A stretch of DNA of 64,000 bases, from contig JAFQPG010000013.1 in assembly GCA_017411835.1 (NCBI GenBank), forward strand, positions 62,001 through 126,000. The letters are read 5' to 3'. The notes under the pieces were generated by a model. That model was not told the DNA's origin and did not search any database. It worked only from the letters and a program-made list of their open reading frames with translations. A program made the translations under genes and the position numbers. The stretch is from Ruminococcus sp. (GTDB lineage Bacteria > Bacillota > Clostridia > Oscillospirales > Acutalibacteraceae). Positions 46,019 to 54,939 of the stretch are shown one piece after another (positions within the stretch are counted from its first letter, which is position 1; each line of letters begins with the position of its first letter).

Positions 46019-47375
46019 TAGTTAGTGCCTCAAAAGCTTGTCTGACATTTTTTACGCCGATAATCTCAAAATCACCTTTTGATTTAATATCCTTTAAATT
46101 ATGATAAGGGACAATGATTCTCTTAAAACCAAGTCTAACGGCTTCTGAAACTCTCTGAGATATGTGGTTAACTGCGCGTATTTCGCCTGCTAAACCGATT
46201 TCGCCAATAGCTATAGAGTCATCAGGAATCACAACATCCTTTAAACTGCTGACAAGCGCCATAGCGACAGCAATATCAACAGCAGTTTCGTCTAATCGCA
46301 AACCACCTACAACGTTTATATAGGTGTCAGTATTTGAAAAATAGTAGCCAGCGCGCTTTTCAAGTACTGCTAAAATCAAGGACATACGATTATAATCAAA
46401 GCCTGTTGACATTCTACGTGGATTACCATAGCCCGTAGTAGTTGCCAAGCCTTGAATTTCAGCTAAAATCGGTCTGCTTCCCTCCATAGCGCATGCAACA
46501 CAAGTACCCGATACATTCTTTGGTCTACCGGATAAAAGCATCATAGACGGGTTTTCTACTTCTACTAAACCGCAGTCAGTCATCTGGAAAACACCAATTT
46601 CATTAGTAGAACCATATCTGTTTTTTACAGCTCGCAAAATACGATAAGACATTTGTTTATCGCCTTCAAAATGTAGAACAGCATCAACAACATGTTCTAA
46701 AACTTTTGGTCCTGCGATTGAGCCTTCTTTATTTACGTGGCCAACAATGATAAGAGGTATATCAAGACTTTTAGCAACTCTCATAAGATAGTTTGTGCAT
46801 TCTCTTACCTGTGTAATACTGCCCGGAGAAGATTGCAATTCGTTAAGCGACATTGTCTGAATTGAGTCAATCATAACCAAATCAGGTCTATCCTGACGGA
46901 TTGTCTCGCTGATAAGTTCTACATCAGTTTGCGTCTGTATGTAAAGATTATCATTATTTACATTTAGTCTATCTGCACGAAGCTTGAGTTGACGTTTTGA
47001 CTCCTCACCGGATACATATAAAATTTTATTTTCTTTACCTAAATGCTCGCAAATCTGCAGTAATATCGTAGATTTTCCGATTCCCGGGTCACCGCCAAGG
47101 AGTACTAAACTTCCTTTTACAATACCGCCACCAAGCACTCTGTCGAGTTCTGATAGACCTGTTTTATATCTGATTTCATCTGTAGTAGAAATGTCTTTTA
47201 TCTGCACAGGCGGTGCGTATGTAGATGCCTTTGCTTTTGAAAAAGAACTGCTTGAATGTTCTTTAATCTCTTCATTCATTGTATTCCATTCGCCACAAGA
47301 AGGACATTTTCCGTACCATTTTGGGCTTTCATAGCCACATTCAGAACAGATATATACACTTTTAATTTTTGCCAT
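46011..47375 (-). CDS. radA: DNA repair protein RadA
   Basis: 454 residues from ATG 47375, nine bases behind AGGA; ATG 47384 is too close to that site. A four-Cys zinc finger (Cys10, 13, 24, 27) opens the protein, then a RecA-like ATPase with GGDPGIGKST at 94-103 and a KNRYG motif (KNRFG in most relatives), and a Lon-like C-terminal domain. It is a branch migration helicase in recombination repair. It lies 15 bases after cwlD, in an unusual operon with nucleoside genes upstream. Confidence 0.96.
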   Translation of the reverse strand: MAKIKSVYICSECGYESPKWYGKCPSCGEWNTMNEEIKEHSSSSFSKAKASTYAPPVQIKDISTTDEIRYKTGLSELDRVLGGGIVKGSLVLLGGDPGIGKSTILLQICEHLGKENKILYVSGEESKRQLKLRADRLNVNNDNLYIQTQTDVELISETIRQDRPDLVMIDSIQTMSLNELQSSPGSITQVRECTNYLMRVAKSLDIPLIIVGHVNKEGSIAGPKVLEHVVDAVLHFEGDKQMSYRILRAVKNRYGSTNEIGVFQMTDCGLVEVENPSMMLLSGRPKNVSGTCVACAMEGSRPILAEIQGLATTTGYGNPRRMSTGFDYNRMSLILAVLEKRAGYYFSNTDTYINVVGGLRLDETAVDIAVAMALVSSLKDVVIPDDSIAIGEIGLAGEIRAVNHISQRVSEAVRLGFKRIIVPYHNLKDIKSKGDFEIIGVKNVRQAFEALTNE

Positions 47376-47390
47376 ATTTATCATTCCTAA

Positions 47391-48098
47391 TTAATAATTT
47401 CTATAATAAAACTCTAAAAAGCCTAAATAAATGCTATAGGCAAGCTTAGACTGGTATTCATCATCTTTAAGTTTTTCAGCCTCATTCTGATTTGATAAAA
47501 AGCCACACTCAATTAATACAGCAGGAACACTTGTATTATTTAAAATAAAAATTTCTGATCCTGCCTGTTTACACTGTCTTTCATTTTCAGGTTGTGTAAG
47601 AAAGACTACACTATTTTTTATACACTGAGCAAGTAATTCGCTTTTTTTATCATTTGCAGAATAAAAAACCTGAGCACCGCTATACTTTTCTTGCTGAAAT
47701 TTATTTTGATGAATGCTAATAACTATGTTGTTTTTTGAAGAATTAAATAAGTCGACTCTATTTTGAAGATCTGATCTTTTCTTATTATTGCTTTGATTAT
47801 CATCGTAAATCGCTTTATCGGTTTCTCTGGTCATTTTTACAGAAAAGCCGTTTGATATAAGAAACGCTTTAAGCTTTTTAGAAATGCTTAAATTAATATC
47901 TTTTTCTAAATAATTATCTAAGGTTGAAGCTCCGCCGTCTTCTCCTCCATGCCCTGCATCAATAATGACAGTAGGCATAAATAAATCAGACTTAGAAGAT
48001 ACAGATACGGAAGGTATCGTAACAATAAAACAACTTATTATAAAAACAACAAGCAGTGCTGAAGTAAAAACAATTACAACACGATTTTTATAGTTCAT
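47391..48098 (-). CDS. cwlD: N-acetylmuramoyl-L-alanine amidase CwlD
   Basis: 235 residues. One N-terminal membrane helix (about 7-28) precedes an Amidase_3 domain: zinc ligands in DAGHGGEDGG, the Glu of YLEKDINLS, SIHQN, and the catalytic Glu of VLIECGFLSN. CwlD with PdaA makes muramic-delta-lactam in the spore cortex. The size and membrane anchor fit CwlD rather than a vegetative amidase. Its ribosome binding site GGAGG (minus 48110-48106) lies in the 3' arm of a hairpin. Confidence 0.87.
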   Translation of the reverse strand: MNYKNRVVIVFTSALLVVFIISCFIVTIPSVSVSSKSDLFMPTVIIDAGHGGEDGGASTLDNYLEKDINLSISKKLKAFLISNGFSVKMTRETDKAIYDDNQSNNKKRSDLQNRVDLFNSSKNNIVISIHQNKFQQEKYSGAQVFYSANDKKSELLAQCIKNSVVFLTQPENERQCKQAGSEIFILNNTSVPAVLIECGFLSNQNEAEKLKDDEYQSKLAYSIYLGFLEFYYRNY

Positions 48099-48136
48099 TT
48101 AATCGCCTCCATAGTTAAAACTATGCGGTGATTAAA
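48098..48136 (-). promoter_or_regulatory. Hairpin covering the cwlD ribosome binding site
   Basis: On the minus strand TTTAATC...CATAGTT (48136-48119) pairs with AACTATG...GATTAAA (48116-48098): two 7-pair blocks separated by an internal loop in which CC can pair with GG of the GGAGG site. The cwlD start codon overlaps the base of the stem. No T run follows, so it is not a terminator. A CATAnnnT box (minus 48125-48118) inside the 5' arm resembles a mother-cell -10 element. Confidence 0.6.
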
Positions 48137-48143
48137 TATTAAA

Positions 48144-48914
48144 TTACGATTTAAGTTTATCTTCTTTAATCAGTATTCTTAATGCTTTGATTGCAGTTTT
48201 AATAGCTTTTGAGGTATCGTGGGTCTGATTTTCTTTTGGCATTGAACAGCCTGCTTGCTCCTGATTCCACACACAATGAAAAACAGAGCCTGCACGAAGT
48301 TTTCGCACTGTTGCAACAATAAATAAGGTTGAACTCTCCATTTCTGAAGCAAGGCAACCGCCTTTTATCCAAGCGTTCCATTTGTATTTCAGCTCGTCAC
48401 AAACACCCATTGTTTCAGGACTGTGCTGACTATAAAAGCTGTCTTTAGCCTGTACAACGCCAATATGATGAGGATAATCAAGTGATTTTGCAGCATCAGC
48501 TAACGCTTTAGTAACATCAAAATCAGCAACAGCCGGGAACTCCAAAGGCATATATTCCTTAGATGTACCATCCATACGTATAGCAGAATTAGCAATTACA
48601 ACATCACCGGGGTTAACATTCATTTGCATACCACCACAGGTGCCGACACGAATAAAGGTATCAACGCCTATTTTTGCTAACTCTTCAACGCAAATTGCAG
48701 TAGATGGACCACCAATACCCGTAGAGGTTACGAGCACCTTTTCCTCATCAAGGTAACCTTCGTAGGTGTTATATTCTCTATTAAACGTGATTTGCTTAGG
48801 ATTATCAAGAAAAGAGGCGATTTTTTCTACTCTTCCCGGATCTCCCGGAATAATAGCGTATTTAGCACCGTCTTTTTTAGATAAGTTTATATGATACATT
48901 AATTTTTCAGTCAT
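48144..48914 (-). CDS. udp: Uridine phosphorylase-type nucleoside phosphorylase
   Basis: 256 residues from ATG 48914, seven bases behind AGGAG. Family motifs are IIPGDPGRVEKIA, TSTGIGGPSTAICVEEL, RVGTCGGMQ and LASEMESSTLF. It splits uridine and deoxyuridine into base and sugar-1-phosphate. It is last in the deoC-deoD-deoB-cdd-udp group read right to left, which together degrades nucleosides. No terminator separates it from cwlD. Confidence 0.9.
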   Translation of the reverse strand: MTEKLMYHINLSKKDGAKYAIIPGDPGRVEKIASFLDNPKQITFNREYNTYEGYLDEEKVLVTSTGIGGPSTAICVEELAKIGVDTFIRVGTCGGMQMNVNPGDVVIANSAIRMDGTSKEYMPLEFPAVADFDVTKALADAAKSLDYPHHIGVVQAKDSFYSQHSPETMGVCDELKYKWNAWIKGGCLASEMESSTLFIVATVRKLRAGSVFHCVWNQEQAGCSMPKENQTHDTSKAIKTAIKALRILIKEDKLKS

Positions 48915-48916
48915 AT

Positions 48917-49327
48917 TCATTCTCCTAAATTTTTGCTTGAAAAACTATTTGGAAGCAAGTCAGAAAGTTTATATGTTACATAATCACTTGTTGATTTTGC
49001 TAATACGATTTCAAAATCATCGGTGCAAAATTCAGCCATCACCTGTCTGCAGACACCACAAGGTGAAATATATTCATTAATTTTACCGTTTTTAAAAGCA
49101 ACAACAGCAATTTTTTTAAACGCTCTCTCACCTTCGCTTATTGCTTTAAAGAAAGCTGTTCGCTCTGCACAATTTGTTGCAGAAAAAGAGGCGTTTTCAA
49201 CATTACATCCTGTATAAACATTTCCATTTTCACAAAGCAAAGCTGCTCCGACCTTAAATTCAGAGTATGGTGCATAGGCATTTTCTAAGCTGTTAATTGC
49301 ATAAGAAATTAATTCACTGTTTTTCAT
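48917..49327 (-). CDS. cdd: Cytidine deaminase
   Basis: 136 residues, the tetrameric form. Zinc ligands and the catalytic Glu are in NCAERTAFF and PCGVCRQV; AYAPYSEFKVGAALL is the substrate loop. It converts cytidine and deoxycytidine to uridines, which udp then cleaves. It overlaps deoB by 14 bases and udp starts 2 bases beyond its stop. Confidence 0.96.
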   Translation of the reverse strand: MKNSELISYAINSLENAYAPYSEFKVGAALLCENGNVYTGCNVENASFSATNCAERTAFFKAISEGERAFKKIAVVAFKNGKINEYISPCGVCRQVMAEFCTDDFEIVLAKSTSDYVTYKLSDLLPNSFSSKNLGE

Positions 49328-50489
49328 AAATTTCCTCTAAAAAGCTCTTTCCGTCTAAATGGTTACTAACCTCAAGATAATCACAAATAGTTTTTGAAAT
49401 ATCACAAAAGCCATTTCTTGTACCAAGATTAACAGGCTTAATATTTTTACCATAAATAATAAGGGGAACATATTCTCGTGTGTGATCAGTAGAAACAGTA
49501 TATCCCGGGTCGCAACCATGATCAGCTGTTATAAATAAAACATCATCATCTTTTAACAAATTAATCGCTTCATTTAGCCAAAAATCAAACTCAGTTAGCG
49601 CATTTGCGTATCCATCAATATTATTTCTATGGCCAAAAACCATATCAAAATCGACTAAATTTATAAAGCATAAACCATTAAAATCTTTTTTGAGATATTC
49701 TTTAGCTTTGTCCATACCGTCTTGATTGTTTTTTGTATAAACAAATTCAGTTATTCCCTTGCCAGCAAAAATATCATATATTTTGCCGACGGCAATAGTA
49801 TCCATCTTGCAACGCTTGATTTCATCGAGCATTGTATCTTTGGGCGGCTTAAGAGAAAAATCGTGTCTGTTTGAGGTTCTTTTAAAATTGCCAACATCAC
49901 CGATAAAAGGACGTGCGATCACCCTGCCTACACTATGTTCGCCAACTAAAATTTCTCTAGCTATTTTACAGTATTCATAAAGAGTTTCAACATCAACTAT
50001 ATCTTCGTGTGCCGCAATCTGAAAAACGCTGTCTGCAGAAGTATATACAATCAGATCACCTGTTTTAATGTGCTCTTCACCGTACTCTTTAATTACCTCA
50101 GTACCGGAAAAAGGCTTATTACATAAAACTTTTCTGCCTGTTCTTTTAGAAAACTCATCGATAACTTCTTTTGGAAAACCATTCTTATATGTTGGTAGAG
50201 GCTTTTGTGACACAACGCCACTTATTTCCCAATGACCAATGGTAGTGTCTTTGCCATTAGAAAGTTCAGAAAGTCGACAAAAAGCTCCTTTGGGGTCTCT
50301 ATCGCCCTCAAGATAGTCAACGCCATCAATGTTAAATAGCCCAAGCTCCTTTAGCTTTTTAATATTAAACTTATCTGAATTTGAAATACTTAAAAGCGTG
50401 TTAGCGCCCGCATCACCGAATTTATCTGCATCAGGCATAGCACCAATACCAAAGCTATCAAGCACTATTAAAAAAACACGTTTTGACAT
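49314..50489 (-). CDS. deoB: Phosphopentomutase
   Basis: 391 residues, full length. The metal-binding N terminus VLDSFGIGAMPDA, GHWEISG, and TADHGCDPGYTVSTDHTREY are diagnostic. It interconverts ribose and deoxyribose 1- and 5-phosphates, linking the phosphorylases to DeoC. ATG 50489 follows AAAGGATTG, 25 bases after deoD. Confidence 0.97.
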   Translation of the reverse strand: MSKRVFLIVLDSFGIGAMPDADKFGDAGANTLLSISNSDKFNIKKLKELGLFNIDGVDYLEGDRDPKGAFCRLSELSNGKDTTIGHWEISGVVSQKPLPTYKNGFPKEVIDEFSKRTGRKVLCNKPFSGTEVIKEYGEEHIKTGDLIVYTSADSVFQIAAHEDIVDVETLYEYCKIAREILVGEHSVGRVIARPFIGDVGNFKRTSNRHDFSLKPPKDTMLDEIKRCKMDTIAVGKIYDIFAGKGITEFVYTKNNQDGMDKAKEYLKKDFNGLCFINLVDFDMVFGHRNNIDGYANALTEFDFWLNEAINLLKDDDVLFITADHGCDPGYTVSTDHTREYVPLIIYGKNIKPVNLGTRNGFCDISKTICDYLEVSNHLDGKSFLEEIYEKQ

Positions 50490-50514
50490 ATAATCAATCC
50501 TTTTAGTTATACAT

Positions 50515-51252
50515 TTAATTTAAATTTTCAAGTTCAAGAGCAGTATCGAGTGCAAGCTGCATCATTTGAGTGAATGATTGTTCTCTGTCAGATGCTGATA
50601 AAGAGTCAAAAGGCTCGTACACAAGGTCCGATATCGTACAGATAGCAAGTGCACGCTTATTTAATCGCTGAGCAGTTAAATAAAGCGCTGCAGCTTCCAT
50701 TTCAACAGCGAGGCAACCGATTTTGTCCCAGTTTTTTGCAGGGAAACTATTATCATAAAATGTATCAGAGGATAAAAGATTTCCTACAGGCATATTGATA
50801 CCCATATTATCAGCAACTTTCTTTGCTATACTCAACATCTCAAAATTACAAATAGGTGCAATAGTGCCGTTCAGATTAAATTGTGAAGCAAAATTTGAGT
50901 TCGTGCAAGCACCCATACCGGCAACAATATCGCGTAGCTTTACCTTTTCACTTATAGCTCCGGCGCTTCCGATACGCATAATATTTTCGACACCAAAGTG
51001 TTTATAAAGCTCGTAGCTGTAAATACCGATTGAAGGCATACCCATACCGCTAGCCATAACAGAAACTTTTACTCCTTTATAGTAACCGGTATATCCATTT
51101 ATTCCACGAACATTGTTAACTAAAACTGCATTTTCAAGAAAATTATCCGCTATAAACTTTGCTCTTAAAGGGTCTCCCGGCATTAGAACGGTTTTTGCAA
51201 ACCCGAGCTCTTCGTTTAATAAATTAATATGTGGAGTCTTCATTACTGACAT
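50515..51252 (-). CDS. deoD: Purine nucleoside phosphorylase DeoD type
   Basis: 245 residues from ATG 51252 behind AGGTGA; two other in-frame ATG codons flank it. [46 protein letters not shown] and EMEAAALY are typical of the hexameric class. It phosphorolyses purine nucleosides. It overlaps the end of deoC by 29 bases, pointing to translational coupling. Confidence 0.94.
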   Translation of the reverse strand: MSVMKTPHINLLNEELGFAKTVLMPGDPLRAKFIADNFLENAVLVNNVRGINGYTGYYKGVKVSVMASGMGMPSIGIYSYELYKHFGVENIMRIGSAGAISEKVKLRDIVAGMGACTNSNFASQFNLNGTIAPICNFEMLSIAKKVADNMGINMPVGNLLSSDTFYDNSFPAKNWDKIGCLAVEMEAAALYLTAQRLNKRALAICTISDLVYEPFDSLSASDREQSFTQMMQLALDTALELENLN

Positions 51253-51907
51253 CAAAATCACCTGATTTCACAATTTTTACTATTTTACTTGTTCCTAAAC
51301 GGTCAGCTCCCAAAGCTAAGAAATCTTCAGCGTCTTTTAGAGAAGAAATACCGCCTGCGGCTTTGATTTTTAGAACACCGAAAACATTTTCACTAAACAA
51401 CTTAATATCTGCTTTTGTAGCTCCACCACTTGAAAAACCGGTGGAGGTTTTTATATAGTCCGCATCAGACATCGAAACAATTTCACAAAGCTTGATTTTT
51501 TCAATTTCTGTCAAAAGACAGGTTTCAATAATTACTTTTAATATTTTGCCGTTACAAGATTTTTTAACACAATTAATTTCATTCAATATAAAATCGTACT
51601 GCTTGTCCTTAACAAAGCCTAAATTGATAACCATATCAATTTCATCAGCACCATTTAAAACCGCGTTTTCTGTTTCAAAGCATTTCGTATCAGTTGTAGA
51701 GTAGCCGTTTGGAAAACCTATAACAGTGCAAATTTTGAGGCTATCGCCTACGTAATCCTTAGCTTTTTTTACAAATGATGGCGGAATACAAACTGATGCT
51801 GTGCTGTATTTTATGCCATCATCACAAATGTTTTTTATTTCGTCCCACGTAGCAGTCTGTGTCAGCAAAGTATGATCAACACAAGACAAAATAGCATCTA
51901 TATTCAT
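51224..51907 (-). CDS. deoC: Deoxyribose-phosphate aldolase
   Basis: 227 residues. [15 protein letters not shown] opens the barrel; the Schiff-base Lys is in [16 protein letters not shown], with the partner Lys in KVIIETCLL. It splits deoxyribose 5-phosphate into acetaldehyde and glyceraldehyde 3-phosphate. It is the first gene of the nucleoside operon, with a good promoter just upstream, divergent from feoA. Confidence 0.96.
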   Translation of the reverse strand: MNIDAILSCVDHTLLTQTATWDEIKNICDDGIKYSTASVCIPPSFVKKAKDYVGDSLKICTVIGFPNGYSTTDTKCFETENAVLNGADEIDMVINLGFVKDKQYDFILNEINCVKKSCNGKILKVIIETCLLTEIEKIKLCEIVSMSDADYIKTSTGFSSGGATKADIKLFSENVFGVLKIKAAGGISSLKDAEDFLALGADRLGTSKIVKIVKSGDFDVSNEDSTY

Positions 51908-51935
51908 ATATTATCACTCCACTTCTTATAAGATA

Positions 51936-51964
51936 ATTATATTGTAAACGAATAGATGAGTCAA
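51936..51964 (-). promoter_or_regulatory. Sigma-A promoter of the deoC operon
   Basis: On the minus strand TTGACT (51964-51959) and TATAAT (51941-51936) with a 17-base spacer, about 28 bases from the deoC start. It shares the gap with the feoA control region. Confidence 0.8.
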
Positions 51965-51990
51965 TAAAAATTAATAACAAAAGTCCGTTG

Positions 51991-52012
51991 TTAGCATAAG
52001 TTAATAATGAGA
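51991..52012. promoter_or_regulatory. Candidate metal-repressor dyad before feoA
   Basis: TTAGCATAAGTTAA within GTTGTTAGCATAAGTTAATAATG is an imperfect dyad a little like DtxR/IdeR-type boxes. It lies 20 to 40 bases ahead of feoA. The match is weak and I did not find a clear feoA promoter around it. Confidence 0.3.
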
Positions 52013-52031
52013 TTTTATGAGGGATGATCAA

Positions 52032-52274
52032 ATGAATAAAGGAGTATTGACAACACTTGATAAAGTGAAATTAAATACAAGCTGTACTGTAATTAACATT
52101 AACAATAAAGACAACAAATTATTTAATCGGATGTTAGATTTTGGCATCGTTAAAAACTCAGTGATTACGCCTTTATACAAAGGCATTTTTGGTTGCACAG
52201 TAGCTTACTTAATCAAAGACAGCGTAATCGCGTTACGAAAAGAAGATGCGAGTAGTGTAAATGTAATAATATGA
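52032..52274 (+). CDS. feoA: Ferrous iron transport protein FeoA
   Basis: About 80 residues from ATG 52032, eight bases behind GAGGG; an upstream ATG at 52017 overlaps that site. The SH3-like fold is suggested by NKLFNRMLDFGIVKNSVI and the C-terminal VIALRKEDASSV. FeoA is a small cytoplasmic partner of FeoB. feoB follows after 17 bases. Confidence 0.88.
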   Translation: MNKGVLTTLDKVKLNTSCTVININNKDNKLFNRMLDFGIVKNSVITPLYKGIFGCTVAYLIKDSVIALRKEDASSVNVII

Positions 52275-52291
52275 TTTATTAGGAGGCTTAT

Positions 52292-54190
52292 ATGCTTAAC
52301 ATTCGTGATGGTATTAAAGAAAAGCAAAAAAATAGTGAATTTGAAATTGCTTTGGTAGGTAATCCGAATGTTGGCAAAAGCAGTATATTTAATGCACTTA
52401 CCGGTCTAAAACAACACACAGGAAACTGGACAGGTAAGACTGTATCGTCAGCCACAGGTTATTACAAGCACAAAAACGTACAATTAAAAGTAGTAGACTT
52501 GCCTGGCACATATTCTCTTAACGCTTTATCAGAAGAAGAAATAATTGCAAAAAACTATATCGAGTCTGAAAAGGCCTCTTGTATTATTATAATTGCTGAT
52601 GCTACAAATATCGAACGTAACCTAAATCTAACACTTCAGATATTGTCAAAGACTTCAAAAGTAATACTATGCCTTAATATGATTGACGAAGCGCAAAGTA
52701 AAGGAATTAGTATAGATACTGATGAATTATCGCTTCAACTTGGAATTCCTGTTATAAATACTTCGGCTATAAAAAAAGTTGGTTTTAATAAGCTTAAAAA
52801 TACAATCAATAGTTTATGCAACAATGAAATAAAAACCTTTGATATTAGAAGAATCAAAGAGATGTCCGACATAAAAGATAACGAAAGATACACTGAAAAT
52901 ATATATAAAATGTGCTCCGAAATATCAAGCAAATGCGTATATAAAAAGAGTAGCTCAAACAATATTGATAGTAAAATCGATAGAGTTGTCACATCTAAAT
53001 TTACAGGCATAGCTATACTATTAGCTTTACTTTTTCTGCTGTTTTGGATAACTATAGTCGGAGCAAACTACATCAGTGAAATTTTGAGCACTTTATTTGA
53101 CTATATAAAAATCAAGTTGCAGAATTTGCTTGAATTATTATATTTCAATCAAAGTTTAATCAGTTTTATAGTTGATGGTATCTACACAACTCTTTCGTGG
53201 GTTGTTGCTGTTATGCTACCGCCGATGGCTATCTTCTTCCCTATTTTCTCTCTTTTAGAAGACTCGGGTTTTTTACCGAGAATTGCTTTTAATCTTGACA
53301 GTTGTTTTAAAAACTGCGGTGCACATGGTAAACAATCTTTAACAATGGCTATGGGGTTTGGGTGTAATGCGTGCGGTGTTGTTGGGTGTCGAATTATCGA
53401 CTCTAAAAAAGAAAAGAATATCGCAATACTTACGAACAACTTCATGCCTTGTAACGGCAGATTGCCATCACTCATTGCAATAATCTCGATTTTTATTGCG
53501 ACAACTTATAACTCATTTTTAAATTCAGTAATAACATCCTTAACACTATTATCATTAATAACCTTTTCAGTATTCATAACTTTGATTACATCAAAAATTC
53601 TGTCCAACACAATTTTGAAAGGTCAGTCATCATCATTTATATTGGAGCTTCCTCCATATAGAAAGCCTCAATTTATAAAAACTATTATTTACGCTTTAAA
53701 GGATAGGGCGTTGTTTGTACTGCTACGAGCAGTAATGGTCGCAATTCCTGCAGGCGCATTGATATGGTGTTTAGCAAATATTAAAATTAATGATTATTCT
53801 ATACTTTCCTATTGCACTGATTTTTTTGAGCCGTTTGGTAAAGCTATCGGCTTGGATGGAGTTATCGTTATTGCTTTTATTTTAGGTTTTCCTGCAAACG
53901 AAACAGTAATTCCAATAATGCTTATGGCATATTTATCAACAGTTACTTTAACTGACTACACCAGTCTAAGCGAGCTTAGTACTTTACTTGTTAACAACGG
54001 ATGGACAATTATTACGGCAATATGTTTTTTAGTAATATGTATTTTTCATTTTCCTTGTTCTACAACAGTTTTAACTATATACAAGGAAACTAAGAGTATT
54101 TACTTGACATTTTTATCGATTATCATACCTACAATAATCGGAGTTGTATTGTGCTTTATTATTAATAGCATTTATATTTTATTATGCTAA
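52292..54190 (+). CDS. feoB: Ferrous iron transporter FeoB
   Basis: 632 residues, on the short side. The N-terminal G domain has GNPNVGKSS (23-31), GNWTGKTV (GNWPGVTV in most bacteria), DLPGTYSL and NMIDEA. Membrane helices start at about 232; LEDSGFLPRIAF, GFGCNACGVVGCRII with Cys residues, and NNFMPCNGRLPS are the first gate motif of the clostridial type. It imports Fe2+. The stop overlaps the sigK stop by four bases on the other strand, without a terminator. Confidence 0.95.
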   Translation: MLNIRDGIKEKQKNSEFEIALVGNPNVGKSSIFNALTGLKQHTGNWTGKTVSSATGYYKHKNVQLKVVDLPGTYSLNALSEEEIIAKNYIESEKASCIIIIADATNIERNLNLTLQILSKTSKVILCLNMIDEAQSKGISIDTDELSLQLGIPVINTSAIKKVGFNKLKNTINSLCNNEIKTFDIRRIKEMSDIKDNERYTENIYKMCSEISSKCVYKKSSSNNIDSKIDRVVTSKFTGIAILLALLFLLFWITIVGANYISEILSTLFDYIKIKLQNLLELLYFNQSLISFIVDGIYTTLSWVVAVMLPPMAIFFPIFSLLEDSGFLPRIAFNLDSCFKNCGAHGKQSLTMAMGFGCNACGVVGCRIIDSKKEKNIAILTNNFMPCNGRLPSLIAIISIFIATTYNSFLNSVITSLTLLSLITFSVFITLITSKILSNTILKGQSSSFILELPPYRKPQFIKTIIYALKDRALFVLLRAVMVAIPAGALIWCLANIKINDYSILSYCTDFFEPFGKAIGLDGVIVIAFILGFPANETVIPIMLMAYLSTVTLTDYTSLSELSTLLVNNGWTIITAICFLVICIFHFPCSTTVLTIYKETKSIYLTFLSIIIPTIIGVVLCFIINSIYILLC

Positions 54191-54873
54191 CCCTTTTCAA
54201 ATCTTTTTCTAAGCATCAAAAGTGCCTTTTTCTCAATACGTGAAACATATGAACGAGAAATATTTAGTTTATTTGCTATCTCACGCTGTGTTAAAGGCTT
54301 TGTTCCGTAAAGTCCGAAACGATGCATTATTATTTCCTTTTCTCTTTTACTAAGAGTTTCTTCAATATAGCCATAAAGCTTTTCTAAATTAATCTTAATA
54401 TCGATACTATCAAGAATATCCTCATCAACTGACATTATGTCCATTAATGTGAGCGGATTGCCATCTTTATCTGTGTCAATAGCTTCATTCAAAGAAACAT
54501 CAAGAGAGCTTTTTTTACAGTTTCTAAAATGCATAAGAATTTCATTTTCTATACACCGCGACGCATAGCTTGAAAGCTTAATATTTTTTTCTAAGTTATA
54601 CGTGTTTATTGCTTTGATTAAACCAATTGTACCAATAGATACAAGGTCATCGGTGTCATTAGTACAGTGATAATACTTTTTAATAATATGTGCTACCAGG
54701 CGCAAATTGTGCTCTACAAGCTTGTTTCTTGCGTTTGTATCACCTTTTGCTGACAGTTCAAGATACCTTTGCTCTTCTGCCTTAGATAGAGGTTTTGGAA
54801 AAGACTCGCTGTTGCAGATATGTAAAATAAACAAAAACAGATATTCACTTAGAAATGATAAAAATTCTAACAT
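54187..54873 (-). CDS. sigK: Sporulation sigma factor SigK, intact
   Basis: 228 residues in one uninterrupted frame, so there is no skin-type element. A hydrophobic N terminus of about 20 residues (EFLSFLSEYLFLFILH) looks like a pro-sequence removed by proteolysis. Then SFPKPLSKAEEQRYLEL, ARNKLVEHNLRLVAHIIKKYY (region 2, in parts), and the region 4 helix-turn-helix LTQREIANKLNISRSYVSRIEKKAL. SigK drives late mother-cell genes. ATG 54873 follows the terminator of prfC directly; the GGAG site is in the 3' arm of that hairpin. Confidence 0.93.
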   Translation of the reverse strand: MLEFLSFLSEYLFLFILHICNSESFPKPLSKAEEQRYLELSAKGDTNARNKLVEHNLRLVAHIIKKYYHCTNDTDDLVSIGTIGLIKAINTYNLEKNIKLSSYASRCIENEILMHFRNCKKSSLDVSLNEAIDTDKDGNPLTLMDIMSVDEDILDSIDIKINLEKLYGYIEETLSKREKEIIMHRFGLYGTKPLTQREIANKLNISRSYVSRIEKKALLMLRKRFEKG

Positions 54874-54922
54874 AAAAACACTCCACTAAATAAACTACTA
54901 AAGTTTATTCAGGGAGTGTTTT
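54874..54922 (-). terminator. prfC terminator containing the sigK ribosome binding site
   Basis: On the minus strand AAAACACTCC (54922-54913) pairs with GGAGTGTTTT (54884-54875), and inside it AATAAAC pairs with GTTTATT around a 7-base loop. A T run ends at 54874, and the sigK ATG follows at once. GGAG (54884-54881) in the 3' arm is the sigK ribosome binding site. Confidence 0.85.
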
Positions 54923-54939
54923 GTTTTTGCAAGTCCTAA

